A stretch of DNA of 37,983 bases. Origin: Fidelibacterota bacterium (lineage in GTDB: Bacteria; Fidelibacterota; Marinisomatia; Marinisomatales; SCKK01). Positions 7,103 through 14,637 of the stretch are shown here, one piece after another; positions within the stretch are counted from its first letter, which is position 1; each line of letters opens with the position of its first letter. Under the pieces are notes generated by a model. That model searched no databases. It worked only from the letters and a program-made list of their open reading frames with translations, and was not told the DNA's origin. Made by a program: the position numbers and the translations under genes. The stretch spans positions 1-37,983 of the forward strand of contig SCKK01000033.1 in the NCBI GenBank assembly GCA_004124475.1. Reading direction: 5' to 3'.

Positions 7103-9445
7103 ATGTCACGGAAAATTAAAAAAGTCGCTGTCTTAGGGGCAGGAACCATGGGCGCCCAAATCGCTGGTCATCTTGCAAATGCAGGTATTCCATCTCTGCT
7201 CTATGATCTGAATCAAGAGTTAGCCAATAACGGATTGAAAACTTTGACAACCCTGAAACCAGCCCCTCTTTACGATAAAAAGAATGTGGAACTTATCCAG
7301 CCATGTAATTATGAAGAACATATAAATCTTCTTAATGATGTCGATTGGGTGATTGAAGCTGTAGCAGAAAAACTCAGTATCAAACATAAGGTTTTTGAAA
7401 ACGTGGTTTCTCACGTAAAGGATGACGTGATCTTATCCACAAACACTTCAGGCCTTTCCGTAGAAGAAATAAGAAAATCCTTACCAGATAACTTTCAAGA
7501 TAGATTCCTTTTGACGCATTTTTTTAACCCTCCCCGTTATCTGAGACTCGTAGAAGTTGTGACGGATGGTGTTGACAAGGATATCATCAATACCATGGTT
7601 GATTTTCTTGAAAACGCGCTTGGCAAAGGAGTTGTCTACGCTAAGGACACACCCAATTTTATCGCCAACCGGATTGGTGTCTACGGGATGATGCTTACGT
7701 TAAAAATGACTGAAGAGATGGGCTTAACAGTGGAAGAAGTCGACAAATTAACCGGAACGATTGTGGGACGTCCCAAAAGCGCTACATTCCGAACATCAGA
7801 TGTTGTGGGTCTCGATATCATGACCCATGTAGCTACATCTTCTTACGAACGGTGTTTAGACGATGAAGAACGTGATACTTTCAAAATACCTGATTATCTC
7901 CAAAAACTTGTGAAGGAAGGACGACTTGGACAAAAAACAAAAGCCGGTTTTTATAAAAAGACAGACGAAGGCATTTTATCACTCGATTTTAAAACACTTG
8001 AGTATACACCGCAGAAACGTGTGCGATTTGATGGGTATCGCCTGGCAAAAGATCGCTCTACCACCAGTGAAAAGATTAAAGCGCTTACCTACAGTGATGA
8101 CAAAGCAGGGAAATTTTTCTGGGAGATACTCTCAAGAACCCTAATTTACAGTGCCAACCGAATTCCGGAAATCTCAGATGATATTGTCAATGTTGATAAT
8201 GCAATGAAGTGGGGGTTTGGCTGGGAGTTGGGTCCCTTTGAGACTTGGGATGCAATTGGCGTTGAAACTTCCATAAACCGGATGAAAGACGAAGGTAAAA
8301 ATGTACCTTCTTGGGTCGAAGAAATGGTAAGCAGAGAAAGGTGTACATTTTACGATACTAGTGAAGGTCAAAAGACCTTCTACCATATCCCTGATAAAGT
8401 GGGTAAAACAATAAAAAGTCATGAGAAATCCATCAACCTTTCAATTGAGAAATCTAAGGGAAATGAAATTAAACGGGATTGGAGCGCCAGTCTTATAGAC
8501 TTGGGTGATGGCGTTCTGAACGTAGAATTTCACAGTATTCTCCAACCAACATTAAATCCTATTGATACATCGCTTGCAGACACAATTAATGATGCCTTAG
8601 ACCTGGTGGAAGACGGGAAATATGTTGGTTTTGTTATGGGTCATGACGGTCAAAACTTTTGTGCAGGTGCCAATTTGAAACTCATTCTCCAAGCATGTGA
8701 AGAGGAAAATTGGAAAACCCTTGAAAATATAATCAAAAACCTCCAAGATTTAACCCAACGGATTCGATTTCTCAAAGCCCCCGTAGTGGCAGCCCCTTTC
8801 AACCTGGTCCTGGGTGGGGGATATGAATTGATAGGTCCCTGCGCCAAACGGGTCGCCTTCGCAGAACTTTACTGTGGGTTAGTAGAAGTAGGCGTGGGAC
8901 TTATTCCTGGTGCGGGTGGAAATCTTCGTATACTTTTGAACCTTATTGACAGTACCGGTAACAAAAAGATTCCTCCGTTCCAGATCTCTCAAAAAGCCTT
9001 GGAAGTTATTGGATTTGCAAAGGTGTCCTTCTCTGCTCAACACGCAAAGAAATTAAACTACCTGAAACCCGATGATGAAATCATTTTGAATAGAGATCAT
9101 TTAATTCAACGGGCTAAAGAAGTCGTATTAGAATTGACAGATGGATATGAACCTCCTGAGTACCGCAACAACATTCTATTGGCTGGAAAAGGCGGAAGAG
9201 TCGCCATGATGGTAGCACTAAAGGGGTATCGTGTCCGGGGTAAGATTTCATCCCATGATGAATTTATCGCTAAAAAATTGGCTTTTGTTTTAACCGGCGG
9301 CGATAAAGGTGGACCCACTAAACCTGTGGATGAACAGTACCTTCTCGATATTGAACGGGAAGCTTTCTTAAGCCTCTGCGGAGAAGAAAAAACCCACGAT
9401 CGAATCAGATATATGCTTAAAAAAGGGAAGCCCCTACGAAACTGA
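7103..9445 (+). CDS. fadN: 3-hydroxyacyl-CoA dehydrogenase / enoyl-CoA hydratase (FadN type)
   Basis: 780 residues. A bifunctional beta-oxidation enzyme in the order of Bacillus FadN: dehydrogenase first, hydratase last, the reverse of E. coli FadB. The NAD-binding GAGTMG lies at residues 12-17. LTHFFNPPRYLRLVEVV and DTPNFIANRIG belong to the 3-hydroxyacyl-CoA dehydrogenase. The crotonase domain (about residues 470-690) has GQNFCAGANL, Glu575 in GGGYEL and Glu595 in VEVGVGLIPGAGG. These two glutamates are 20 residues apart, as the catalytic pair is in classical hydratases. GGAG precedes the ATG by about 8 bp. It completes the FadE-FadA-FadN set. Confidence 0.94.
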   Translation: MSRKIKKVAVLGAGTMGAQIAGHLANAGIPSLLYDLNQELANNGLKTLTTLKPAPLYDKKNVELIQPCNYEEHINLLNDVDWVIEAVAEKLSIKHKVFENVVSHVKDDVILSTNTSGLSVEEIRKSLPDNFQDRFLLTHFFNPPRYLRLVEVVTDGVDKDIINTMVDFLENALGKGVVYAKDTPNFIANRIGVYGMMLTLKMTEEMGLTVEEVDKLTGTIVGRPKSATFRTSDVVGLDIMTHVATSSYERCLDDEERDTFKIPDYLQKLVKEGRLGQKTKAGFYKKTDEGILSLDFKTLEYTPQKRVRFDGYRLAKDRSTTSEKIKALTYSDDKAGKFFWEILSRTLIYSANRIPEISDDIVNVDNAMKWGFGWELGPFETWDAIGVETSINRMKDEGKNVPSWVEEMVSRERCTFYDTSEGQKTFYHIPDKVGKTIKSHEKSINLSIEKSKGNEIKRDWSASLIDLGDGVLNVEFHSILQPTLNPIDTSLADTINDALDLVEDGKYVGFVMGHDGQNFCAGANLKLILQACEEENWKTLENIIKNLQDLTQRIRFLKAPVVAAPFNLVLGGGYELIGPCAKRVAFAELYCGLVEVGVGLIPGAGGNLRILLNLIDSTGNKKIPPFQISQKALEVIGFAKVSFSAQHAKKLNYLKPDDEIILNRDHLIQRAKEVVLELTDGYEPPEYRNNILLAGKGGRVAMMVALKGYRVRGKISSHDEFIAKKLAFVLTGGDKGGPTKPVDEQYLLDIEREAFLSLCGEEKTHDRIRYMLKKGKPLRN

Positions 9446-9462
9446 AAAACGGAAAATTGGAG

Positions 9463-9840
9463 ATGATCATTCTGAATAAAGCCAATGCACCACGCTATGT
9501 GCGTCCAGAAGATATCACGTCATATTTGCTTACCTCAAAGCTTACTGGTTCTGAACATCTCACTACCACATTAGTCGAAATCAGTTCCGGAGGAATGCAA
9601 CGAATTCACAATCACGTCCCTGAACAGATTTACTACATACTTGAAGGCAGCGGTCTCATGACGGTAGGAAACGAAACAGCACGAGTTGAACCCGGAGACT
9701 GCATTTTTATACCATCACAGGCTCTCCATGGCCTCAAAAACAAAGGAGAAATCACGCTAAGATATTTTAGCGCTGCTGCGCCATCATTTGATAGTGAAGA
9801 GCTTAAGACCTTTTGGCCATTAGGAAGTGAATCCGAGTAA
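9463..9840 (+). CDS. Small cupin-domain protein
   Basis: 125 residues forming a single cupin beta-barrel. The first cupin motif is RIHNHVPEQIYYILEGSG, with His49 and His51 as likely metal ligands and Gln55 where many cupins have glutamate. The second motif is EPGDCIFIPSQALHGL, with His89. It begins about 17 bp after fadN on the same strand and is probably the last gene of the operon. The ATG at 9463 is preferred to an in-frame TTG at 9457 because of its spacing to GGA at 9451. Many such single-domain cupins are sugar-binding, dioxygenase-like or simply uncharacterised. No specific reaction can be assigned. Confidence 0.85.
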   Translation: MIILNKANAPRYVRPEDITSYLLTSKLTGSEHLTTTLVEISSGGMQRIHNHVPEQIYYILEGSGLMTVGNETARVEPGDCIFIPSQALHGLKNKGEITLRYFSAAAPSFDSEELKTFWPLGSESE

Positions 9841-9890
9841 AAAGTCTCATAACTATAATATCATATTTTTATAAATAAATACGGCACCTA

Positions 9891-10349
9891 TCAAGAAATA
9901 ATAAAAACACCAACTACGCTAATTGGAAAAATCAGGGAAAGTCCTAGTTGGATGATAATATATACGGAATATTTTTCATAGTATATGCAAATAAGCGCCA
10001 TTTCAACCGTCTTACTTTTATTGGGTTTTACCGCATCACTTGATCTGAGATACTCATCATCGGTCCCTACTAGGGAGATGTCATCCAGTGTCATCTGGAT
10101 GAACTTGGAGCTTTTAGAGCAATACTCGCTTTTTGGATCGTGTGCCAAATTCTCAAGTTCCCGCTTTCGCTGTTCATATTTCACGGAGAGGAACCGGAGG
10201 AAGATAATGGGTAGCACATAGTGTTTGTACTCTGCCGGCCCCACTACACCCCGGAGGTTGGTGGCCGCCTCCCACAGGCCTTTCAGGAGTTTCTCAGTTG
10301 ATTCCGAAGCTTCAGTCATTGCTCGTGCGGGACCTACCATACTTACCAA
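9891..10349 (-). pseudogene. Type I restriction-modification methyltransferase HsdM, N-terminal remnant
   Basis: The first about 85 residues match the N-terminal helical domain of HsdM: EKLLKGLWEAATNLRG, AEYKHYVLPIIFLRFLS and the DPKSEY region. HsdM is the adenine methyltransferase subunit of type I systems and normally exceeds 450 residues. Here homology fades near residue 95. The frame continues into AT-rich sequence with no catalytic NPPF motif and stops at 9891. No hsdS or hsdR is visible nearby, so this is a relic. The start is uncertain (TTG 10349, ATG 10340 or ATG 10319); the domain itself begins near 10319. Type I loci often carry toxin-antitoxin genes, and one lies just upstream here. 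Confidence 0.75.
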
Positions 10350-10416
10350 GGGAAAGCTGGAAAACGAAAATACGCTCGCCAGATCGTTGTCTCAATGATT
10401 CTCACCACACCGTCCT

Positions 10417-10698
10417 CTACTGACCATATACCTCCCCATGGCTCCCCACGCTGATAGGCACGATGGTATCTTCCTTGAAGATGAAATGTAAGACAATTCG
10501 ATAACTAATATTGATAGAAACGGCGTACAGGTCCTTGAACTTTCCGGTAAGTTTGTGCAGGCGAATAGAAGGGTGCTGAGGGTTCACTTCTAATAGCTTA
10601 AGAGTCTTGCGATATTGCTCCTTTAATTCCGAGGGTTGATTTACGAATTTCCTTGCTCTCCGATGATAAGACTTGGTGTAGCGGATCTTATAGCTCAT
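10417..10698 (-). CDS. RelE/ParE-family toxin
   Basis: 93 residues with the small basic RelE/ParE fold. It opens with YKIRYTKSYHRRARKF, has LHKLTGKFKDLYAVSINISYRIVLHF in the middle, and ends in VGSHGEVYG, the signature tail of many RelE-like plasmid-stabilisation toxins. Members usually cleave mRNA on the ribosome; some poison gyrase. Sequence alone does not settle which. The ATG at 10698 overlaps the antitoxin gene's end by 11 bp, so the pair is translationally coupled. It is downstream of the antitoxin, the usual order for Phd/YefM-type pairs. Confidence 0.88.
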   Translation of the reverse strand: MSYKIRYTKSYHRRARKFVNQPSELKEQYRKTLKLLEVNPQHPSIRLHKLTGKFKDLYAVSINISYRIVLHFIFKEDTIVPISVGSHGEVYGQ

Positions 10699-10945
10699 TC
10701 TCCATTCGCTCGATGTGCTCGTCTACCGATTCCTCCACGAAGTCTCCTTTCTCCAGGTCACTGAGGGATTCTGCCAGAGCTGCTTCCAGTTCACACTCCC
10801 GGAGGTAGTTATACCGCTCAATATCCATAACCACAAAGCGATCTTTTCCACGAACTGTAATGGAGACTTCCTCCGAATCTTTGAGAGCTTCCTCCAGGCT
10901 TTTGGCACCCTTTGTTTTCAATTCATTAGCTGTTAATGTAGTCAT
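10688..10945 (-). CDS. Phd/YefM-type antitoxin
   Basis: 85 residues from the ATG at 10945, preceded by AGGAAG. The N-terminal domain (LTANELKTKGAKSLEEAL, then VSITVRGKDRFVVMDIERYNYL) is the DNA-binding fold of Phd/YefM antitoxins. The C-terminal half is acidic and helical, as expected for toxin wrapping. A longer in-frame start at 11083 would add 46 residues that do not match the family and would overrun the promoter. It is expected to repress its own promoter through the palindrome at 10982-11001, together with the toxin. Confidence 0.88.
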   Translation of the reverse strand: MTTLTANELKTKGAKSLEEALKDSEEVSITVRGKDRFVVMDIERYNYLRECELEAALAESLSDLEKGDFVEESVDEHIERMENEL

Positions 10946-10980
10946 TTGATCTTCCTGAAGTCTTATTATTGGTTTGATTA

Positions 10981-11009
10981 ATAGTACGAATATTTGTACT
11001 AAATGTAAA
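10981..11009 (-). promoter_or_regulatory. Toxin-antitoxin promoter with embedded operator
   Basis: On the minus strand TTTACA (11009-11004) and TACTAT (10986-10981) are exactly 17 bp apart, a near-consensus sigma-70 promoter. The spacer and -10 contain TAGTACGAATATTTGTACTA (10982-11001), a 20-bp palindrome broken by one base pair. Antitoxin bound there would occlude RNA polymerase. The antitoxin ATG is about 35 bp downstream. Confidence 0.72.
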
Positions 11010-11176
11010 CCTTTTACTCTCCCTCCACTACACTTTTTTTCAATCGCCTTGCCTCCTCCCACTTGAGGCTCACTTTTACCCATGACTGAAAAAGCTGCAG
11101 TGTCAACTGTGTCCCAAAATCAGCATCAAACGGGGTGGATCCCGTCCCAAAACCTCAGGACTGGAAACATGGGTTG

Positions 11177-11899
11177 TTATAACCTGACAGAATCCTGGAA
11201 CAACTCCCCCAACACCTCCCCCGCCATTCCCCGATAAATAATATCATACATATCGGATTGTTCCGAGGGTTCCGGATTAATTTCGACACAGAGAGCGCCC
11301 GCTGATCGTGCCAGTTGTGGATAACCGGCAGCAGGCCAAACCACGCCCGAGGTACCAATACTGATAAACAAGTTAGTTTTTGAAATGACTTTGTCCGCCT
11401 TTGCAGTTACAGCAGGATCGAGGTAATCACTGAACCAGACAATATCAGGTCTTAGCCAGCTTCCACACTCACATTTTCGATTGGCATAAGTACCATTTTT
11501 TAAATCCTCCCGGACAGTCCCTTCCGACGAACAACGCATTCTCCATGCACTACCATGAAGTTCGATTACATTCTTTGATCCAGCCCGTTGATGCATGCCA
11601 TCAATATTCTGTGTTACCACCTGAACATCGGGATGATTCTTTTCTATCTCCGTTATGATTTTGTGCCCAATGTGTGGCTTGCATTTCAAAGCTTCGATAC
11701 GGCGAAGTTCATGAAAGTCCAACACTTTTTCAGGATCACTTTCAAATGCCTCCTGGCAAGCATATTCCTCCCACTTGTATTTGTGCCAGATCCCACCCCG
11801 CCCCCGGTAAGTAGGTACTCCCGACTCTGCCGACATTCCCGCACCCGTAAAAAAGACAATATGTGAATAATCATAAGGATTGATGGTTTCTACTTCCAT
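11177..11899 (-). CDS. cobB: Sir2-family NAD-dependent protein deacylase (CobB-like)
   Basis: 240 residues, a typical bacterial sirtuin. NAD-binding motifs: GAGMSAESGVPTYRG (residues 19-33), TQNID (96-100), and the catalytic His115 in ELHG. Zinc region: Cys123, Cys143 and Cys145, with the second cysteine of the first CxxC missing (CSSE), comparable to the degenerate zinc site of E. coli CobB. C-terminal NAD motif IGTSGVVWPA. In class III sirtuins a Tyr-x-x-Arg pair selects succinyl or malonyl lysine. Here the equivalent segment reads FHELRR, with His63 in place of Tyr and Arg66 kept, so acyl preference is open. It removes acyl groups from lysines using NAD+. It stands alone in the accessory block. 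Confidence 0.92.
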   Translation of the reverse strand: MEVETINPYDYSHIVFFTGAGMSAESGVPTYRGRGGIWHKYKWEEYACQEAFESDPEKVLDFHELRRIEALKCKPHIGHKIITEIEKNHPDVQVVTQNIDGMHQRAGSKNVIELHGSAWRMRCSSEGTVREDLKNGTYANRKCECGSWLRPDIVWFSDYLDPAVTAKADKVISKTNLFISIGTSGVVWPAAGYPQLARSAGALCVEINPEPSEQSDMYDIIYRGMAGEVLGELFQDSVRL

Positions 11900-12080
11900 A
11901 TAAACTCCTTATACCCTATACCTTTTTCCCCCGAACAGTCGCAAGCTCCTTACGGGGCAGGCATCTTCCATATCCCATATACCGTATACTCTATACCTTT
12001 TCCCATGTCCTCCCCCCCCCGATGCATCGGGGTTCCACTTCGCTCCGACATCAACCATCAACCATCAACTATCTAACCGT
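11900..12080. repeat. Intergenic cluster of heptamer tracts and a palindrome
   Basis: Holds CATATCC, CATATAC, CGTATAC, TCTATAC in 7-nt register (11969-11996), the perfect palindrome CCCCGATGCATCGGGG (12017-12032) and CATCAAC three times (12049-12069). GGGGCAGGCA occurs at about 11954. No gene is seen. Confidence 0.7.
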
Positions 12081-12758
12081 CTACCATGGAAGAACATCCC
12101 CATCATACCGAAGAAACTGACCACTCTGATGATACTTAGCATCATCGATTACATCTATCATCGAATTAACCGATTTTTTTACGGATAATGGAGCAACAAT
12201 CCCCCCCATATCAGTTCTCACCCATCCCGGATGTAGAGCTAAGACAATGATTTCTTTTTTCCGCAATTCAAGATATAGATTTTTACTCGCCATATTCAAT
12301 GCCGCTTTACTCATACGATAGGCATAATACCCACCTGATGAATTATCTTCAATTGATCCCATCTGTGAACTGATATTCACAACCTTGGCACCAGACACCA
12401 AAAGAGATTTCAACTGTTTAGTCAAGATCACAGGACCCACCGCATTTACGTTATAAGTGTCCAACATATCTTCTTGATTAATCGATTCTGGATTTCCCTT
12501 TTTACCGATAATACCCGCATTGTTAATAAAGAGGTTGAGATGTGTAAAATGTTGTTTTACGATGGTAACCGATTCGGAAATTGAATTGGAATCCGCTATG
12601 TCTAAAGAAATAATGTGATTGGTCGGTAATAACCTTCTTAGTTTCTTAGCTTTTTCGGGATTTCTACATCCGGCCAATACACGCTCCCCTCGAGAAGTGT
12701 ACTGTTTTACGAATTCAAGTCCGATCCCACGGTTGGCTCCTGTGATGAAAATATTCAT
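12081..12758 (-). CDS. Short-chain dehydrogenase/reductase (C-factor-like)
   Basis: 225 residues with a classical SDR Rossmann fold. TGANRGIG is at residues 6-13, the structural NNAG at 79-82, a serine in the NISSQMGS segment (about 130), and the catalytic Tyr147-x-x-x-Lys151 in YRMSK. The short length and the HPGWVRTDMGG segment resemble the C-factor/sniffer-like group of SDRs, which use NAD(P)H on carbonyl substrates. The substrate cannot be read from sequence. It follows AGGG upstream of the ATG at 12758 and is separated from hipT by about 125 bp with no shared reading frame. Confidence 0.88.
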   Translation of the reverse strand: MNIFITGANRGIGLEFVKQYTSRGERVLAGCRNPEKAKKLRRLLPTNHIISLDIADSNSISESVTIVKQHFTHLNLFINNAGIIGKKGNPESINQEDMLDTYNVNAVGPVILTKQLKSLLVSGAKVVNISSQMGSIEDNSSGGYYAYRMSKAALNMASKNLYLELRKKEIIVLALHPGWVRTDMGGIVAPLSVKKSVNSMIDVIDDAKYHQSGQFLRYDGDVLPW

Positions 12759-12884
12759 TGTTTTCCCTCTAAATTATAAGAGTGTCACCCTTTATGAATC
12801 AACAATGTATGCGGTGTTGCAATACTGCTCGTTTTTATGTAATACTCACCGGAAATTGAGTGTCTGCTGATATCTTTTATTATA

Positions 12885-13811
12885 TCATATCCCAAGAACA
12901 TTTCTCCTTGTTTCGATTAACTCCAAATACTTTAACTTCATGGCATCAGATAAAAAACTGATTTCAATCAGGTTTTGCCAATGTGAGATAGCATCATGGA
13001 GGAAGTCTAAAACGTCTCTAATTGTAGGTTGATTAAGGCGAAGACGTTCTTCACCGAAGTACTTTATCAGGTCATTTCTTGTCAAATTTCTTTTTTTTCC
13101 GTGAATAGGAAGAGCTATCTCTTCTTCCGGATTAGTCTGCGCAATTGTCGTATTAATCAAATCGTAAGCCGGAGATATCTCAACCTTTGATGACCTTGTT
13201 ATCAATGAGAAATTTTTCAAATGCATATCTTCATTTCCTATTAGATAATTGAATACGGTCAGCCGGAAAAGTTTTAATTTTTCAAGTGCAGGGAATGTAC
13301 AGTAATCGAGTAGATGGACTATCTTCTCCATCGAATATTTGTATTTTGTATCCCTACTCAATCCTGCTAACTGGGCAAAGTCCTCAACTGGTAATTTCCG
13401 GTTTCGACCCATTCTATCAAATCTTTTGATGAAGTATGTCAGTGAACCATCTTTGGAACAAATGAGTCCATGAAGCGGTACTTCGATACCAGCCGTCTTT
13501 GCTAACTTCATAGTGAGATCCTCGTTTTCCGGAAGTTCCAAATAAATAATATTTTGAGGTTTTAAGATATATTTTCCTCCGGTATCTACGACTTGAAACA
13601 TTTCTTCCTTCACTTTTAAAACAGCGCTTAACTTTGGTTGGACACCTTGAATGGACATTTTCACCGCTCGAGTAACAGCTTCATTTCGCTGTTCCTGAGC
13701 AGTATAAGGAAAACCACGAAGCTGGTTTAAGTTTCTTGATAGGAGATGAAGACCCTTTTGTGAGTACCTTTCTGTACCACAAACTTCATAGGTGATTGGG
13801 CAACGATTCAT
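12885..13811 (-). CDS. hipT: HipT-like serine/threonine kinase toxin
   Basis: 308 residues, the kinase part of a HipA protein without its N-terminal subdomain. The Gly-rich loop region is MSIQGVQPK (residues 52-60), with Ser53 and Gln55 where HipT toxins have a phosphorylatable Ser-x-Ser-type motif. Lys84 in YILKPQ is the probable ATP lysine. Catalytic Asp195 and Asn200 lie in GNEDMHLKNF, and metal-binding Asp217 is in ISPAYDL. HipA/HipT kinases phosphorylate aminoacyl-tRNA synthetases (GltX for HipA, TrpS for E. coli HipT); the target here is unknown. The ATG overlaps the hipS stop by 4 bp. Together with hipS and hipB this is the split HipBST arrangement. Confidence 0.88.
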   Translation of the reverse strand: MNRCPITYEVCGTERYSQKGLHLLSRNLNQLRGFPYTAQEQRNEAVTRAVKMSIQGVQPKLSAVLKVKEEMFQVVDTGGKYILKPQNIIYLELPENEDLTMKLAKTAGIEVPLHGLICSKDGSLTYFIKRFDRMGRNRKLPVEDFAQLAGLSRDTKYKYSMEKIVHLLDYCTFPALEKLKLFRLTVFNYLIGNEDMHLKNFSLITRSSKVEISPAYDLINTTIAQTNPEEEIALPIHGKKRNLTRNDLIKYFGEERLRLNQPTIRDVLDFLHDAISHWQNLIEISFLSDAMKLKYLELIETRRNVLGI

Positions 13812-14119
13812 TCTACTTCTTCCACCGTAGCGGCACCCACCAAATCTTGACCCACAGCCAAAAGCTGACTGAAATAGTCATACTGGTCAATCTTCCTTAG
13901 ACGAAGTAATCCTTCTAACATGACGCCTTCCGGTAACAGTCCATCAAAAAAAGGAGGAAACCGGTCAAAGCTGTATGATCGTTGCGCCAACGGCATTGTC
14001 AACGATACGGGTGGTCCCTCGTAATCTTCGTCATATTCAAATTTATAAGACCGACTCCTCTCCAGCTCCTGTAGATAACCTGCTGAAATGCCATCAATGT
14101 ATACTTTAGCTTTTCTCAT
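13808..14119 (-). CDS. hipS: HipS-like antitoxin (HipA N-terminal subdomain as a separate protein)
   Basis: 103 residues: AKVYIDGISAGYLQEL, then FEYDEDYEGPPVSLTMPL and FPPFFDGLLPEGVMLEGLLR. This is the N-terminal subdomain found at the start of full-length HipA, here encoded separately. In E. coli HipBST this small protein, not HipB, neutralises HipT. Start chosen at 14119 (MRKAKV) because GAGGA lies 8 bp before it; an ATG at 14140 has no good ribosome site. The gene overlaps hipB by 14 bp and hipT by 4 bp, so the three are tightly coupled. Confidence 0.85.
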   Translation of the reverse strand: MRKAKVYIDGISAGYLQELERSRSYKFEYDEDYEGPPVSLTMPLAQRSYSFDRFPPFFDGLLPEGVMLEGLLRLRKIDQYDYFSQLLAVGQDLVGAATVEEVE

Positions 14120-14348
14120 TTTCAAATTCCTCGAATTCATTCATGAGAGGACTTTCATAAGTGATATGGATATTTAGAATCTCCAATATCTTCCATAAAG
14201 TATTCAATCTTATAGTTGTTTTGCCCTTTTCAATATCGTAAATAACCGTTTTCCCCACACCGGCTAAAGCTGCAAGCTCGTTCCGTGACAATCCACTCCT
14301 TTTCCGGTGGAATAAAACTATCCTCCCTATCTTATTTATATCACTCAT
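14106..14348 (-). CDS. hipB: HipB-like XRE-family DNA-binding antitoxin
   Basis: 80 residues. The Cro/C1-type helix-turn-helix is clear: [32 protein letters not shown], followed by TIRLNTLWKILEILNI. Its C-terminus is short and acidic (EFEEFENEKS). It is the first gene of the hipB-hipS-hipT operon, with AAAGGA seven bases before the ATG. As in other hip loci it should bind upstream operators and repress the operon. Three well-matched sites lie upstream at 14375, 14447 and 14519. Confidence 0.9.
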   Translation of the reverse strand: MSDINKIGRIVLFHRKRSGLSRNELAALAGVGKTVIYDIEKGKTTIRLNTLWKILEILNIHITYESPLMNEFEEFENEKS

Positions 14349-14374
14349 ATTAGATTCCTTTTAACACCTATTTC

Positions 14375-14392
14375 TTACCGTTATAGCAGCAA
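14375..14392 (+). promoter_or_regulatory. HipB operator, site 1
   Basis: TTACCGTTATAGCAGCAA, closest to hipB (27 bp upstream of its ATG). It matches the other two sites at TTACCGT and at most positions of AGCGGCAA. Confidence 0.65.
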
Positions 14393-14412
14393 TACTAATC
14401 CTATCCGCATCA

Positions 14413-14442
14413 ATATTACACTATTTAAACTAATAAAAGCAA
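14413..14442 (-). promoter_or_regulatory. Candidate hipBST promoter
   Basis: On the minus strand TTGCTT (14442-14437) and TAATAT (14418-14413) are 18 bp apart. Operator site 2 lies immediately upstream of the -35 and site 1 lies downstream of the -10. An alternative -10, TATAAC, overlaps site 1. Confidence 0.45.
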
Positions 14443-14446
14443 TGTT

Positions 14447-14464
14447 TTCCCGTTGTAACGGTAA
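14447..14464 (-). promoter_or_regulatory. HipB operator, site 2
   Basis: On the minus strand TTACCGTTACAACGGGAA. Its core CCGTTGTAACGG (14450-14461) has perfect 5-bp arms. Its centre is exactly 72 bp from the centres of sites 1 and 3, and its orientation is opposite to theirs. Confidence 0.7.
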
Positions 14465-14518
14465 AAAATAGATATTATCAGTTTTAATTCCAGAAAAATA
14501 CAAAATAGACCACAAGAA

Positions 14519-14536
14519 TTACCGTCTTAGCGGCAA
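14519..14536 (+). promoter_or_regulatory. HipB operator, site 3
   Basis: TTACCGTCTTAGCGGCAA, the most upstream copy, 72 bp from site 2. It lies between hipBST and the end of aspS. Confidence 0.65.
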
Positions 14537-14637
14537 AATAATAAGGTTAATTCAATACTGGTATCTGCCATCCGATCACCGCCCCATTCCAGAGGTTCGT
14601 TATTGGAATCCGCCACAGAAAATAACTTGAAAGGATT

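Noticed and set aside
14592-14615. ATTCCA/TGGAAT inverted repeat as aspS terminator
   Set aside because: The arms are only 6 bp with a long loop, and no U-run follows on the minus strand.
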